64,000 bases of DNA from contig CAJFRT010000002.1 in the NCBI GenBank assembly GCA_904419525.1, forward strand, positions 186,001-250,000, written 5' to 3'. Positions 30,101-40,487 of the stretch are shown in pieces. This DNA comes from Candidatus Gallimonas merdae. Lineage in GTDB: Bacteria; Bacillota; Clostridia; Christensenellales; Borkfalkiaceae. The position numbers and the translations under genes are program-made. The notes under the pieces were generated by a model. The model searched no databases. It worked only from the letters and a program-made list of their open reading frames with translations, and had not been told where the DNA came from. Position 1 is the first letter of the stretch, and every line of letters begins with the position of its first letter.

Positions 30101-31062
30101 AAGCCTCCTCCCTGTGGTTCGACCGTATACCCGCCGTCCCCGATGTGTACAATGATGTGTCCGAGCTCGTCCGTCCTGTAAATCTGCGCACCGGCCTGCG
30201 CAAGCCGCGCAAGCGTTTCGCCCGCGGGGTGACGGTATGCATTGCCCGCCCCGCATGAGAGAATCGCCGTCTCCGGCGAGAGACATGAAAGCCACTCCTC
30301 GCCCGAAGCGCCCGCCGATCCGTGATGCGCGACTTTGAGGATATCCGTCTCCCGCAGGCGCACCGCATATTCCCCGCTGTCGAAGATGTCTTCGCCGAGC
30401 GCCAGCTCGCCGAGCAGATCGTTCTCCCGCGCCGTGCTCATGTCCGAACAGAGCAGCGCCTCCACGCCGCCATAGCTGAAAAAGAGCGTGGCGGAAGATT
30501 CGTTCTCGTCCGTCTCGCCCGAAGCATGCGGCGAGATGCAGACGAAATATGCCCCGGAAGGGCGCGCGATCACGTCGTAACGGACGAGCGTGTCCGTTTC
30601 GCAGCCCTCCCGCTCCACCGCCGCCAGAAAGCGCGCATAGGCGTCCGTCTGCGCGCCGAGCACGGGGAGCCAGACCTTTTCCACCTCAAAGAGGCGGAGA
30701 ATTTCAGAAAATCCGCCGAAATGATCGACGTCCGCATGGGTGGCAACGAGTGTCAGAGCGGACACGTCCAGCCCCTTGAGATAGCGCACGAGTTCATTGT
30801 TCGACGCAAAGGAGCCGTCGCCCGCGTCGATCACGAGCGCGTCCCCGTCCGGAAATTCCGCAATGGTGCAGTCGCCCTGCCCGACGGACAAAAAATGCAG
30901 ACGCATCTCCCCCTCCTCCCTGGAAGGGAGCGCAGCCGCGGGCAGCAAGGCGCGGAAGGGAACGAGATAAAAGAACAGGGACACGGCTGCCGCCGTAAAC
31001 GCAATGCACGCCGTGCGCAGAATGCGCATGACGGCGGCGTGCGCTCTGTCGGCGCGGCTCAT
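30097..31062 (-). CDS. ComEC-type MBL-fold hydrolase with an N-terminal TM segment
   Basis: MRLHFLSVGQGDCTIAEFPDGDALVIDAGDG; VATHADVDHFGGFSEIL; DILKVAHHGSAGASGEEWL. Confidence 0.88.
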   Translation of the reverse strand: MSRADRAHAAVMRILRTACIAFTAAAVSLFFYLVPFRALLPAAALPSREEGEMRLHFLSVGQGDCTIAEFPDGDALVIDAGDGSFASNNELVRYLKGLDVSALTLVATHADVDHFGGFSEILRLFEVEKVWLPVLGAQTDAYARFLAAVEREGCETDTLVRYDVIARPSGAYFVCISPHASGETDENESSATLFFSYGGVEALLCSDMSTARENDLLGELALGEDIFDSGEYAVRLRETDILKVAHHGSAGASGEEWLSCLSPETAILSCGAGNAYRHPAGETLARLAQAGAQIYRTDELGHIIVHIGDGGYTVEPQGGGL

Positions 31063-31907
31063 CTGCCCGCCTTTTTCCTGCGTGCCGCCGCGATCGCCGC
31101 TTCGATCTCGGGCAGATGTTCCTTTGCCTCGCGGTAGCCGATCTCGAACATGGCGTCGGTCGCCGCACGGGAGATGTCCGTCGCCTTGAAATCATACAGA
31201 TTGGGCCGGAGCATGACGTCCGACGCCTCGTAGCCGCGCGTCTTGGCGTCGGGAAGCGTAACAACGGGGGTGAATGCCCCGATCGCCGACCCGACCAGGC
31301 GCTCGATGCGCCCCTTGTCCTCGTCGGCCTTGGCGTATGCCGAAAGGTCGATGCCGACGACGACCTGCGCGCCGAGTTCCCGGCACACGTCCGCGGGAAT
31401 GGCGTTGGAAAAGGCCCCGTCGTAGAGCTTTCTGCCGCCGATGTCCACGCCGCGGAAAAAGGGCGGAATGGCGGCGGACGCCGTGAGTGCTCTGGCCGTC
31501 TTGCCATCGCGCAAAACGACGCACTCATTGGTCGAAGCGTCCGTCGCGCACGCGGCAAACGGAAGCGGGAGCGAGGGGATATCCCCCTCGACATACTCTT
31601 CCAGAAACGCTTCGATGGGCGCCATGTCCGCAAAGGGCCGCAGATTTTTCGCAAATTCCTTCTTGTTGATACCGTCGACGATCCCCGTCATATCCGCCCA
31701 GGAATAGCCCTTGCAGTAGAGCGCGCCGACGATGGAGCCGATCGAAGTGCCCGTCACGACGGAAAAGGAGAGGCCGGCCTCGGAAAACGCCTTGAGCGCG
31801 CCCAGATGCGCCATGCCCTTTGCCCCGCCCGACCCGAGCGCCAGCCCCAATACGACGGGTCTTTTTCCGCGCGTAAAGAACGCCTTGAATCTTGCAAGCA
31901 ATCCCAT
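31059..31907 (-). CDS. Patatin-like phospholipase (second paralogue in window)
   Basis: LGLALGSGGAKGMAHLGALKAF; GTSIGSIVGALYCKG; DGAFSNAIPADVCRELGAQVVVGID. Confidence 0.92.
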   Translation of the reverse strand: MGLLARFKAFFTRGKRPVVLGLALGSGGAKGMAHLGALKAFSEAGLSFSVVTGTSIGSIVGALYCKGYSWADMTGIVDGINKKEFAKNLRPFADMAPIEAFLEEYVEGDIPSLPLPFAACATDASTNECVVLRDGKTARALTASAAIPPFFRGVDIGGRKLYDGAFSNAIPADVCRELGAQVVVGIDLSAYAKADEDKGRIERLVGSAIGAFTPVVTLPDAKTRGYEASDVMLRPNLYDFKATDISRAATDAMFEIGYREAKEHLPEIEAAIAAARRKKAGR

Positions 31908-32113
31908 GTTCTGCGCCTCCCGTCATTTTTGACTATTGTACACTTTTTTTTGAAAAAAGTAAACTGCTTTGCGCAGTTTTCAGCCTTTTCACGCCGTTTT
32001 CGCCCCACAGAAGAGGAAATTCCCCTTCTGCCGCGATGCACGCGGGCGGCTTCGTCTTGACAAGGAACAGATAATCTGCTATCCTAATGCACAGATTGAC
32101 CATGAGGTGACCT

Positions 32114-32935
32114 ATGGAACAGACAAAAAAACGCCCCCTGACCGGACGCGGGATCCTGCTTTTGTGCGTATGGGCCGTGCTCATCGCGCTCGACTTTGCA
32201 GGCCTGATCCGGAATATCGTGCAGCTTCAGACGGGGACAATGGAATGGAGCAAATTTTCATACAGCCTTCTGCACTTCTTCGTCAGCATCGGAACGATCT
32301 CGGCGATCTACATTGCGGAATTTTTGTTCCGCTTCCGCGCAGGCGCACCGCTCGTCATCTGCTGCGCGCTGTTTGCATTTTTCGGCAATACCGTCTCCAA
32401 CGTGTACAATATGTACGACTACTTCCCTGACTGGGACATGGTGCTCCACTCCCTTTCCGGCGTCCTGTTCGCCGCGCTGGGGCTGGGGCTTGCCTCCGTG
32501 GTGCTGCGCAATCAGCCCGAGGGAAAGCGCAAGATCATTGCCGTCATTCTCTTTACGCTGTTCTTTTCGCTCACCGTGGGATACCTTTGGGAGATCTTTG
32601 AATTCACGGTGGACAGCATCGACCCCTCGATGACCACGCAGGGCTGGGCGGACGGCATTCTCGAACGCTATCCCGACGGCACCTATCTTGTAAACAGCCG
32701 CCGCGGGACCGCGATCCTGGACACCATGGGCGACATGATCCTGCACCTGATCGGTTCGCTTGTGATCCTTGTACCGCTTCTGATCGCGTTCTGGAAAAAG
32801 CCGTCGCGCATGAATGCCTTTGCCTTCACCCCCGTCCCCCGCAAAAAGAGCGCGGACAAAACGCCCAACACGCCCGAAACGCCGGCCGCGGAACAGACAG
32901 ACGAACCGAACAGCCCTGAAAATCAGGATACGTAA
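32114..32935 (+). CDS. Multi-pass membrane protein, DUF2238-like
   Basis: YDYFPDWDMVLHSLSGVLFAALGLGLA and VGYLWEIFEFTVDSI resemble DUF2238/YjdF-type proteins; family assignment tentative. Confidence 0.55.
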   Translation: MEQTKKRPLTGRGILLLCVWAVLIALDFAGLIRNIVQLQTGTMEWSKFSYSLLHFFVSIGTISAIYIAEFLFRFRAGAPLVICCALFAFFGNTVSNVYNMYDYFPDWDMVLHSLSGVLFAALGLGLASVVLRNQPEGKRKIIAVILFTLFFSLTVGYLWEIFEFTVDSIDPSMTTQGWADGILERYPDGTYLVNSRRGTAILDTMGDMILHLIGSLVILVPLLIAFWKKPSRMNAFAFTPVPRKKSADKTPNTPETPAAEQTDEPNSPENQDT

Positions 32936-32946
32936 CGATAAAATAT

Positions 32947-32978
32947 GCGCCCCGCAAATTCTGCGGGGCGCTTTTTTA
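32947..32978 (+). terminator. Intrinsic terminator downstream of the 32114-32935 gene
   Basis: GCGCCCCGCA-AATTC-TGCGGGGCGC-TTTTTTATT. Confidence 0.88.
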
Positions 32979-32983
32979 TTCTT

Positions 32984-33829
32984 CTATTTCTGTTCAAAGA
33001 GGCACGCAAACCTGTTTTCCAGCCACGCGGCCACCGCGTCATCGTCGTTCGCGCCGATCACCGCGGTCGCAAGTTTTTTGAGTTCGGGCGCGGCATTGGC
33101 AACGGCATACTTTTCGTCCGCGGCTTCAAACATCGGAAGATCGTTCACCGCATCGCCGAAACAGACGATGCGCTTGCAGCCGAGCAGATCCCTGAGCTTT
33201 TCTGCGGCGGTCGCCTTGGACACCCCCTGCGGGAGGATCTCCAGCCAGGGCGCGTCCGTGTAGATATCGCGCGAAAAGATGCAGCGGAAACGGTCTTTCA
33301 GCCTCTCATAGACGGGGGAAAGCTGGCGTTCGCTGTCTCCGATGCAGGCAAAGTAATACACGTCGCCGTCCAGCGCCCCGTCGGGAGAGAAAATTTCCCT
33401 TGCGCGGCGGTCGTCCTCGTACCCCATGCGGGTGAGCACAAACTCCCATTGCGCCTTTCCGCACTTTTCGCGGATATAGGAAAAGCGGTTCTTGCCGTCG
33501 ATCACGGCATAGGTGAGCGGAAACAGCCCGCGCTCCAGAAACGCCGAATATACCGCCTCTTCCTCTTCCGGCGTGAATTTTGCAGACCACAGCGGGCGGC
33601 GGGTCACGCTGTCAACGATGAACGCACCGTTGTGCACGATGACGGGAATGTCCACCCCGATCCCCCTGGTCACGCGCGCGGCCGTGTCGATCGAACGCGC
33701 CGTCGCATAAGAAAAATGTACGCCCGCACGGACAAGGCGGTCAACCGTCGCGCAGGTACGCGCGCTCAGCGTCTGATCGGACCGCAGCAGTGTGCCGTCC
33801 AGATCGCTCAGATACAGGGTCTCTTCCAT
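32984..33829 (-). CDS. Cof-type HAD-IIB hydrolase
   Basis: LYLSDLDGTLLRSDQTLS; SYATARS; GVSKATAAEKLRDLLG; CFGDAVNDLPMFEAA. Confidence 0.93.
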   Translation of the reverse strand: MEETLYLSDLDGTLLRSDQTLSARTCATVDRLVRAGVHFSYATARSIDTAARVTRGIGVDIPVIVHNGAFIVDSVTRRPLWSAKFTPEEEEAVYSAFLERGLFPLTYAVIDGKNRFSYIREKCGKAQWEFVLTRMGYEDDRRAREIFSPDGALDGDVYYFACIGDSERQLSPVYERLKDRFRCIFSRDIYTDAPWLEILPQGVSKATAAEKLRDLLGCKRIVCFGDAVNDLPMFEAADEKYAVANAAPELKKLATAVIGANDDDAVAAWLENRFACLFEQK

Positions 33830-33885
33830 AACGACAGTATCGCTCCTCCTTCCGAAAACTTGCAGACGACGGCAGATCTCCGCGA

Positions 33886-34737
33886 TCAGATCTCCAGCGT
33901 CAGCCCGTCATATGCGGCGATCACGCCGTATTCCTTCTGCGCACGCGCGAGCGCCTCCTCCGAGGGCGCGCTGTTGTGCGAAAAGTGCGTGATGACTTTT
34001 TTTGTCGTACTGTCCGCGACGCCGCAGGCCGCAAGGCGCCCGAACGTGCGCATATCCTCTGCAAGATTCATGTGCCGCGCCCCGGGATCGGCCGCTTCCC
34101 ACAAAAACGTACAGTCGAACGTGATGAGATCGATGTGCTTCTGCAAAGACGCCAGAAAAGAAAGGCTCTCTTCGGGGAGCACGCCCGTATCGGTGAGGTG
34201 CAGAACGCGCTTCCCGTCCTTTTCCACCAGATACAAAAGCGGCTCGCGGGAGGTATGGTGCGCCGGGAACGAATAAGCCTTCCAGCCGCCGAACGCGATC
34301 TCTTCAAATGCGCCCACTTTCCGCAGCGAGATCGTTCCGGCCACTTCCGGCTTCATCTCGCGCCGGGTGCACTCCGCAAAGACTTCGCACACTTCCGCGT
34401 TTCCGAACACGGTGAGCTGCGGCGCAGTCATTTCATGGGCATATTTATATCCGCGCAGGATAAAATCGTGCGCATAAAAATGATCCATGTGCGAATGGGT
34501 GACGAGCAGGTATTTCACCGCCGAAAAATCGACGCCGAACCGCGCCATGTGCGCAAACGCGTCGGGCGGAAAATCGATGGAAAGTTCCCCGTCGAGCAAG
34601 ATCTGCGCGCGCGTGCGGACTTCCTTTCCGCCCTCGCCGCGCCCGATCCGTTCGCGGAGCCGCTTGCAGTATGTGCAGTTACAGAACAGCGCGGGGACGC
34701 CTTCCGCCGCCCCCGTACCGAGATATTGTATTTTCAT
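33886..34737 (-). CDS. MBL-fold metallo-hydrolase (PhnP-like)
   Basis: MKIQYLGTGAAEGVPALFCNCTYCKRLRE; LLVTHSHMDHFYAHDF; HHTSREPLLYLVE. Confidence 0.88.
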   Translation of the reverse strand: MKIQYLGTGAAEGVPALFCNCTYCKRLRERIGRGEGGKEVRTRAQILLDGELSIDFPPDAFAHMARFGVDFSAVKYLLVTHSHMDHFYAHDFILRGYKYAHEMTAPQLTVFGNAEVCEVFAECTRREMKPEVAGTISLRKVGAFEEIAFGGWKAYSFPAHHTSREPLLYLVEKDGKRVLHLTDTGVLPEESLSFLASLQKHIDLITFDCTFLWEAADPGARHMNLAEDMRTFGRLAACGVADSTTKKVITHFSHNSAPSEEALARAQKEYGVIAAYDGLTLEI

Positions 34738-34809
34738 AAGTGTGTCCGTTGGATCCTGTCCGCGGTTCCGCCCGCAAAGATCCTGACTTGCGCAGGCCCC
34801 GGCCTGCGC

Positions 34810-35250
34810 TCAGGTGGCCTCGTAAATGATCGTGACAGGCCCGTCGTTGACCTGTTCGATGACCATATGCGCGCCGAATACGCCGAGCTTTACGGGGATC
34901 CCGAGCGCCCGCAGCCGTTCCGCGGCATACAGGTAGAGCGCATCGGCGCGTTCGGGTCGCTCCGCCTCGGTAAACGAGGGCCGGTTCCCCTTCCGCGCGT
35001 CGCCGTACAGGGTGAACTGGGAAACAAACAGCACTTCCCCGCCCACATCTGCCACCGACAGATTCATCTTTCCGGCATCGTCCTCGAACACACGCAGACG
35101 CGCGATCTTTTCGGCGCATTTTTCCGCCTGCCGTTCGACGTCTCCCGCCTTGACCCCGAAATAGACGACAAGCCCGCGTCCGATCTCGGATACGGGCTCA
35201 GCATCCACCGTGAGCCTTGCCCGGCTCACGCGCTGTGCGACAAATTTCAT
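34810..35250 (-). CDS. dtd: D-aminoacyl-tRNA deacylase
   Basis: [75 protein letters not shown]. Confidence 0.96.
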   Translation of the reverse strand: MKFVAQRVSRARLTVDAEPVSEIGRGLVVYFGVKAGDVERQAEKCAEKIARLRVFEDDAGKMNLSVADVGGEVLFVSQFTLYGDARKGNRPSFTEAERPERADALYLYAAERLRALGIPVKLGVFGAHMVIEQVNDGPVTIIYEAT

Positions 35251-35813
35251 TACACGCGGCTCATATACTCGCCCGTGCGGGTGTCGATGCGGATCGTGTC
35301 GCCCTCTTCCACGAACATGGGGACCTGGAACGTCGCGCCCGTTTCCACCTTTGCCGCCTTGGTGACGTTGGTCGCGGTGTTTCCGCGCACGCCGGGTTCC
35401 GCTTCGACGACTTTGAGCTCGACGAAGTTTTCCGGCTCAACGCTGAAAGCGTTGCCATAGAGGAATTTCACGGTAACGACGTCGTTTTCACGGATATAGC
35501 GGAGCGCGTCCTCGACCTGGGAATAGTTGAGGGGCGTCAGGTTGAATTCGTCGTCCATGAAGTAGTAGAACTCGCCGTCCGTGTAGGAATAGGTCATCTT
35601 CTTGGTCTCGACCTGCGCCGTCTCAAGCTTTGCGGTGGGGTTGAACGTCTCGTCCGAAAGGACCTGTCCCGTCACCACGTTCTTCAGCGTGCAGCGGACG
35701 AACGCCGCGCCCTTGCCGGGTTTGACGTGCTGGAACTCCGTGACCGTATAGACGCCGCTCTTGTACTCAAACGTGGTGCCCTTGCGGATATCGCCTGCCA
35801 TGATCTGTGCCAT
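35250..35813 (-). CDS. efp: Elongation factor P (lysine-type, PGKGA loop)
   Basis: [59 protein letters not shown]. Confidence 0.97.
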   Translation of the reverse strand: MAQIMAGDIRKGTTFEYKSGVYTVTEFQHVKPGKGAAFVRCTLKNVVTGQVLSDETFNPTAKLETAQVETKKMTYSYTDGEFYYFMDDEFNLTPLNYSQVEDALRYIRENDVVTVKFLYGNAFSVEPENFVELKVVEAEPGVRGNTATNVTKAAKVETGATFQVPMFVEEGDTIRIDTRTGEYMSRV

Positions 35814-35845
35814 AAATCTATCTCCTTGTCATTCAACGATTTTAT

Positions 35846-36901
35846 TTACAAAATGATCAGTTCGTGCGGGGTCTTCTTCATGAACGAGACGACCCTGCCG
35901 TCCTGTAAGGTTACGCTGTCCTCGATGCGGATCCCGTATTCGCCCGCAAAGTACAGTCCGGGCTCGTCCGAAAACACCATGCCGTCCGCAAGGATCTCCT
36001 CGCTGCGCGGCGCGAGCACGGGGTATTCGTGGATCTGAAGCCCGATCCCGTGTCCCAGAGAGTGCGTGAAGAAGGAATCCAGCCCCTGTTCGCGGAAGCA
36101 GGCGCGGGCGACCTCGTCCGCCTCCCGTCCCGTCATGCCGGAGACGACTTTCTCCTTGACGAGTTCGTGCGCTTTCAGCACGAGCGCATAGTGCTCTTTG
36201 AAAGCGCCGTGCTTTTTGTCGTCGCCGAAGAGGAAAGTGCGCGTGCAGTCCGAACAATACCCCTCCACCTTACAGCCGTAATCGATGAGCACGACGTCGC
36301 CGAACTTCAGCTTTGTGTCGCCCGTCTCGTGGTGCGGGACACTGGACCCCGCGCCGAACGCAACGATCGTTTCAAAGGACGTGCCGTCCGCTCCCCGCAT
36401 GCGCATTTCGTATTCGAGCGTTGCCGCAGCCTCGCGCTCCGTCATGCCCTCTTTCAGGCGGGGAAGCGTTGCAAGCAGCCCCTCCTCCGCAATGTCGCAG
36501 GCACGGGCGATCCGGCCGATCTCTTCGGCGGTCTTGACCTTCATCGCCTCTTTCAGCGCAGGCATGCAGTCTTTGAGCACGAACCCGCGTTCTTCCAGAC
36601 GCGCGCATGCGGCGCGGCTGATGAACGGGAACGGAACTCCGAGCGTTTTGCTGCCCGAAGCGCGGGCCACGGCGGCTTCAAACGCGCCTGCCTCCACTTT
36701 GACGAAACTGCCGGCAAGCTGAGCGTACGCCGCCTCATAATAGCGCGGATCGGCAAACAGGGAACAGCCCGCCCTGTCGCACACGGCATAGCCGTCCGTC
36801 GAATAAAAGCCCGTTACATAGCGGCGCAGAAAATCCTGCTCGAGAAAGAGTGCGTCTGCCCCGCTCTCCGCAAGAATATGCTGCAATTTTGCTTCTTCCA
36901 T
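35846..36901 (-). CDS. Xaa-Pro peptidase (M24 family)
   Basis: VAFGAGSSVPHHETGDTKLKFGDVVLIDYGCKVEGYCSDCTRTF; THSLGHGIGLQIHEYPVL. Confidence 0.92.
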   Translation of the reverse strand: MEEAKLQHILAESGADALFLEQDFLRRYVTGFYSTDGYAVCDRAGCSLFADPRYYEAAYAQLAGSFVKVEAGAFEAAVARASGSKTLGVPFPFISRAACARLEERGFVLKDCMPALKEAMKVKTAEEIGRIARACDIAEEGLLATLPRLKEGMTEREAAATLEYEMRMRGADGTSFETIVAFGAGSSVPHHETGDTKLKFGDVVLIDYGCKVEGYCSDCTRTFLFGDDKKHGAFKEHYALVLKAHELVKEKVVSGMTGREADEVARACFREQGLDSFFTHSLGHGIGLQIHEYPVLAPRSEEILADGMVFSDEPGLYFAGEYGIRIEDSVTLQDGRVVSFMKKTPHELIIL

Positions 36902-36936
36902 GACTTTATTATAACAAAAGGGGGCAGTCAAGTCAA

Positions 36937-37809
36937 TCATTTCGCACAAGAAGCGGCCGCTTTTTCCGCCGCCTGATACATGCGTTTCATGGCGAGCGCG
37001 TCCTCTGCCTGCGTTCCGTTGGACTCGCTGACGATGTACGGTTCCAGCGCAAGATCGCGGAGCACCTCGGCGAGCGGCCCGAATTCCGGCCCGTACACCT
37101 CGTCCGCGAACGTGAGATGTCTGATCTCCCCCTTCGCCCCGTACATGATCTTGGAAAAATGCACGTGGAAGTGCTTCATTCTGTCATAGCCGAGCCGGTC
37201 AATGAGAAACTCCAGAAGACGGCGATAGTCCTCCTTGGATCTCAGGCTGCCCTGTTCCCGCGCGTTGACGTGCCCGAAATCCACGCAGGGGGTGAACACC
37301 TCGTCCACAAGGCAGAAACGCGCGATCTCCTCCACCGTCCCGATCTGCGCAAGTTTCCCCATGGTCTCGGGGCAGAACATACAGTCCTGCAGGCCGTTGA
37401 GGTAGATGTAATCGCGCAGCGTTTTCAGGCGGTCTTCCGTGCGCATCACGGCGACTTCACGGGCGTCCTTGCCCTGGGCCGCGGGGTGAAACACAACGCG
37501 CTTTCCGCCCATCTCCCTGACCATTTTTGCGCTGTCCAGCACATAGCCGAAGGACTTTGCCGCCATCTCGTCATCGGGATTGGCGAAGTTGATAAAGTAG
37601 GGCGCGTGGACGGAGATCTCGATCCCCTCTTTGCCGAACGCCGCCCCGATCGAATGCGCCTTCTCCGTGCTCATGCGCACGCCGCGCCCGAAGGAATACT
37701 CGAAGCAGTCCAGCCCCAGCTCCCTGACGTACGCGGCGGCCTCCTCCGTGTGCTCGTAGCCGGCCGCATAGAAACTTTCCGAATTTCCGCTCGGTCCGAA
37801 TTTGATCAT
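36937..37809 (-). CDS. Endonuclease IV-like / xylose isomerase-like TIM-barrel protein
   Basis: IKFGPSGNSESFYAAGYEHTEEAAAYVRELGLDCFEYSFGRG; FCPETMGKLAQIGTVEEI; CVDFGHVNAREQG; FHVHFSKIMYGAKGEIRH. Confidence 0.82.
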   Translation of the reverse strand: MIKFGPSGNSESFYAAGYEHTEEAAAYVRELGLDCFEYSFGRGVRMSTEKAHSIGAAFGKEGIEISVHAPYFINFANPDDEMAAKSFGYVLDSAKMVREMGGKRVVFHPAAQGKDAREVAVMRTEDRLKTLRDYIYLNGLQDCMFCPETMGKLAQIGTVEEIARFCLVDEVFTPCVDFGHVNAREQGSLRSKEDYRRLLEFLIDRLGYDRMKHFHVHFSKIMYGAKGEIRHLTFADEVYGPEFGPLAEVLRDLALEPYIVSESNGTQAEDALAMKRMYQAAEKAAASCAK

Positions 37810-37819
37810 ACCGTTCTCC

Positions 37820-38692
37820 TCATTCCGTACTCATACGCAGCCGCGCGATATCCTTTTTGAGCTGCGCCTTCAGTTCTTCCGCCGAGGCAAACGCCTGCGT
37901 CGGACGATAAAACCGCGTCGGCACGACGCGCACCGTCTTTCCGTACAGATCGCCCGAAAAGCCGTCGAGATAGGCTTCGACCTTCTTTTCCGGAACACCG
38001 AACGTGGGCCGCGCCCCGAAATTGATGACGGCGGGGAACGTCCCCGCAGGCGTCTCCGCCGAGCCGCCGTAAACGCCCTCCCCGGGATGCGCTTTTTCGG
38101 GCGGAAGGGTGAGATTCACCGTCGGGAACCCCAGCACGGGTCCCCCGACATGGCGGCCGTGCTCCACCTCTCCCTGCACGAAGTATGGCTGCATCAGAAG
38201 GGCGTCGGCCCCCGCCATGTCCGCGTTCAGAATGCTGCGCTTGATCCGCGACGTGGCGATCTTTTCCCCGCCCGATTCCTCCAGCGGGAGCACGTGAACG
38301 GGACACGGCGCAAGGCTTTGCAGCAGTTCCGGAGTCCCCGCCGCGCCCCTTCCGAAGCGGAAGTCCTCGCCGCAGAAGACGGCCCGCGCATTCACGCGCG
38401 CGAACAGCTCCGCAAGAAACTGTTCGGGCGGCGTCTCACGAAACGCCTCGGAAAAATGATATTCCAGGACAAACCCGATCCCCGCCCGCGCAAAGACGAC
38501 ACGCCGTTCGGGCAGAGTGAACAGTTCGCCGCCCGGCTTTCCGCCCGCGATCGAGGTCAGCCCGACGGGCAGCCCCGTCGCCTTCGCCGCTGCAAGAAGG
38601 GCGGCATGCCCCCTGTGCAGGCCGTCAAAACCGCCCAGTAAAAGCGCGCACGGCTCCGGAAATGTCTCTTTCCCGGTCAGAACGGTCAGCAT
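37820..38692 (-). CDS. ribF: Bifunctional riboflavin kinase/FAD synthetase
   Basis: LLLGGFDGLHRGHAALL; FCGEDFRFGRGAAGT; GFPTVNLTLPPEKAHPGEGVYGG; NFGARPTFG. Confidence 0.95.
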   Translation of the reverse strand: MLTVLTGKETFPEPCALLLGGFDGLHRGHAALLAAAKATGLPVGLTSIAGGKPGGELFTLPERRVVFARAGIGFVLEYHFSEAFRETPPEQFLAELFARVNARAVFCGEDFRFGRGAAGTPELLQSLAPCPVHVLPLEESGGEKIATSRIKRSILNADMAGADALLMQPYFVQGEVEHGRHVGGPVLGFPTVNLTLPPEKAHPGEGVYGGSAETPAGTFPAVINFGARPTFGVPEKKVEAYLDGFSGDLYGKTVRVVPTRFYRPTQAFASAEELKAQLKKDIARLRMSTE

Positions 38693-39519
38693 AACTTCTT
38701 CTCCGCGCGCGCGATCCCGTTTTCCACGCGCGCAATGCCGTAAAATGTTCCGTCGCGATAGAGCTTGTACTGCCCGTCCGCACAGTGTACGGGCACGCCG
38801 ACGCCGTGAAAAATGCGTGCGTCCGCCCCTTCCAGCACGGGGAAGGGCAGCACACTGTCCGTCGGGATCACGCAATCCGGAAGATTGCTTGCCGTCAGCG
38901 TCTCGAACGGGACGGCCGTCTCCGCGGTGAATACGCCGCTCGCATCGCGGCGGAGGTAACTCATGTAGCCCTTGGTCCCAAGCGCAGAGGCCAGATCGCG
39001 CGCAAGCGAACGGATATAGGTCCCCCCGCCGCAGACGATCTCAAACGCAAATTCCGACGGCGCCGTCTGTCCGGCCAGCGTAAAAGACAGGATCCTGACC
39101 TTTTTGGCGGGCAGTTCAAAATCCGCTCCGCCGCGCGCGAGGTCGTAGCCGCGGCGGCCGTTGACCGAAACCGCGCTGTACCTGGGCGGGACCTGGTCGA
39201 TCTCGCCGACAAATGCGGGAAGCGCCGCCCCGATCTCTTCCGCGGACGGAATGTGTCCGCCCGGGACAATCACCCCTTCCCGGTCGAGCGTATCCGTCGT
39301 CGCCCCGAACACAAAGCGCGCGAAATAGCGCTTTTCCTTGGCGAGAAAGTAATCGAACAGCCGCGCCGCATTCCCGATGCCCACGGGCAGCACGCCGCAC
39401 GCGAGCGGATCAAGCGTGCCCATGTGTCCGCACGGCGTTTTCAGAAGATACTTGATCCGGTTCACGACCGCCGCCGAGCTCATGCCCTCCGGCTTGAACA
39501 CATTGACGAATCCCGTCAT
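38686..39519 (-). CDS. truB: tRNA pseudouridine(55) synthase
   Basis: GFVNVFKPEGMSSAAVVNRIKYLLKT; GHMGTLDPLACGVLPVGIGNAARLFDYFL; QVPPRYSAVSVNGRRGYDLAR. Confidence 0.96.
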   Translation of the reverse strand: MTGFVNVFKPEGMSSAAVVNRIKYLLKTPCGHMGTLDPLACGVLPVGIGNAARLFDYFLAKEKRYFARFVFGATTDTLDREGVIVPGGHIPSAEEIGAALPAFVGEIDQVPPRYSAVSVNGRRGYDLARGGADFELPAKKVRILSFTLAGQTAPSEFAFEIVCGGGTYIRSLARDLASALGTKGYMSYLRRDASGVFTAETAVPFETLTASNLPDCVIPTDSVLPFPVLEGADARIFHGVGVPVHCADGQYKLYRDGTFYGIARVENGIARAEKKLC

Positions 39520-40487
39520 TGCGGCAGCCTCTGCAAAACGGCATAGCGGAGCTTGTCGTACGCCTCTTCAAACGACCCGAAGAACATGCAGCCCGAAGCG
39601 AGCACGTGTCCGCCGCCGCCGAACGTGCCGGCGACCTCATTGACGTTGACCGTCCCCTTGGAGCGCAGCGAGGCCTTGTACTGGCCCTTCTTTGTCTCCA
39701 GCAGGCAGGCACTCACCTCTACCGGCTCCACGCTCAGCGCGAAATCGACGATCCCCTCCGTCGCGTCCTGTTTCAGGCCGTACTTTTCCAGCTGAGCCCG
39801 CGTGACGAGCGCGACGGCAAAGCGGTCGTCCAGATCGTAGCGCAGCCGGGAGATGACCTCCGCATACAGTTTTGCCCGCGCCTTGGACTGTTTTTTGAAC
39901 ACCTCGTAGGTGATCTTTCCGACGTCGGCGCCCGCATCGGCGGCATATGCCGCCGCACGGAAGGTGTCGCCGTTGACGTCCCCGTGCGAAAACGCGCCCG
40001 AATCGGTGATCATGCCCGTCAGCAGATAGCCCGCCATGACCGCATCGGGCCTGACGCCGAGGAGCGAAATGAGCTCGGCGATGTTTTCGCAGTTGCTTGC
40101 GCGCGGACGGACAAAATTATATCTGCAAAAGCGCGTGTTGGAAACATGATGGTCGATGTTGACGGTCACTTTCCCCTTGCGTGCCCCTGCAAGAAACGCG
40201 GTCTGCGCCGCCCCCAGGCGGGCCTCGTCGCTCGAATCCACGCAGATATAGGCGTCCGCGTCCGTCATGGAAGGTTCGCGGCGGATCCCGCGCATGCCGT
40301 CAAGGAAGAGAAACTTTTCCGGGATCTCCCCCTCGTTGACGACTTCGTTTCTGATCTTCAGCATAAAAAGAGCGCGGGACAGCGCCATCGCGCTCCCGAG
40401 CGTGTCGCCGTCGGGGCGCATATGCGTAAATATCACCGCGCTTTTCTGACGCTTCAGAATTTCTGCAATTTCCGATAACGTGTTCAC
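39516..40487 (-). CDS. DHH/DHHA1 phosphoesterase (NrnA-like)
   Basis: IFTHMRPDGDTLGSAMALSRAL; VNIDHHVSNTRFC; GMITDSGAFSHGDV; GTFGGGGHVLASGC. Confidence 0.93.
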   Translation of the reverse strand: MNTLSEIAEILKRQKSAVIFTHMRPDGDTLGSAMALSRALFMLKIRNEVVNEGEIPEKFLFLDGMRGIRREPSMTDADAYICVDSSDEARLGAAQTAFLAGARKGKVTVNIDHHVSNTRFCRYNFVRPRASNCENIAELISLLGVRPDAVMAGYLLTGMITDSGAFSHGDVNGDTFRAAAYAADAGADVGKITYEVFKKQSKARAKLYAEVISRLRYDLDDRFAVALVTRAQLEKYGLKQDATEGIVDFALSVEPVEVSACLLETKKGQYKASLRSKGTVNVNEVAGTFGGGGHVLASGCMFFGSFEEAYDKLRYAVLQRLPQ

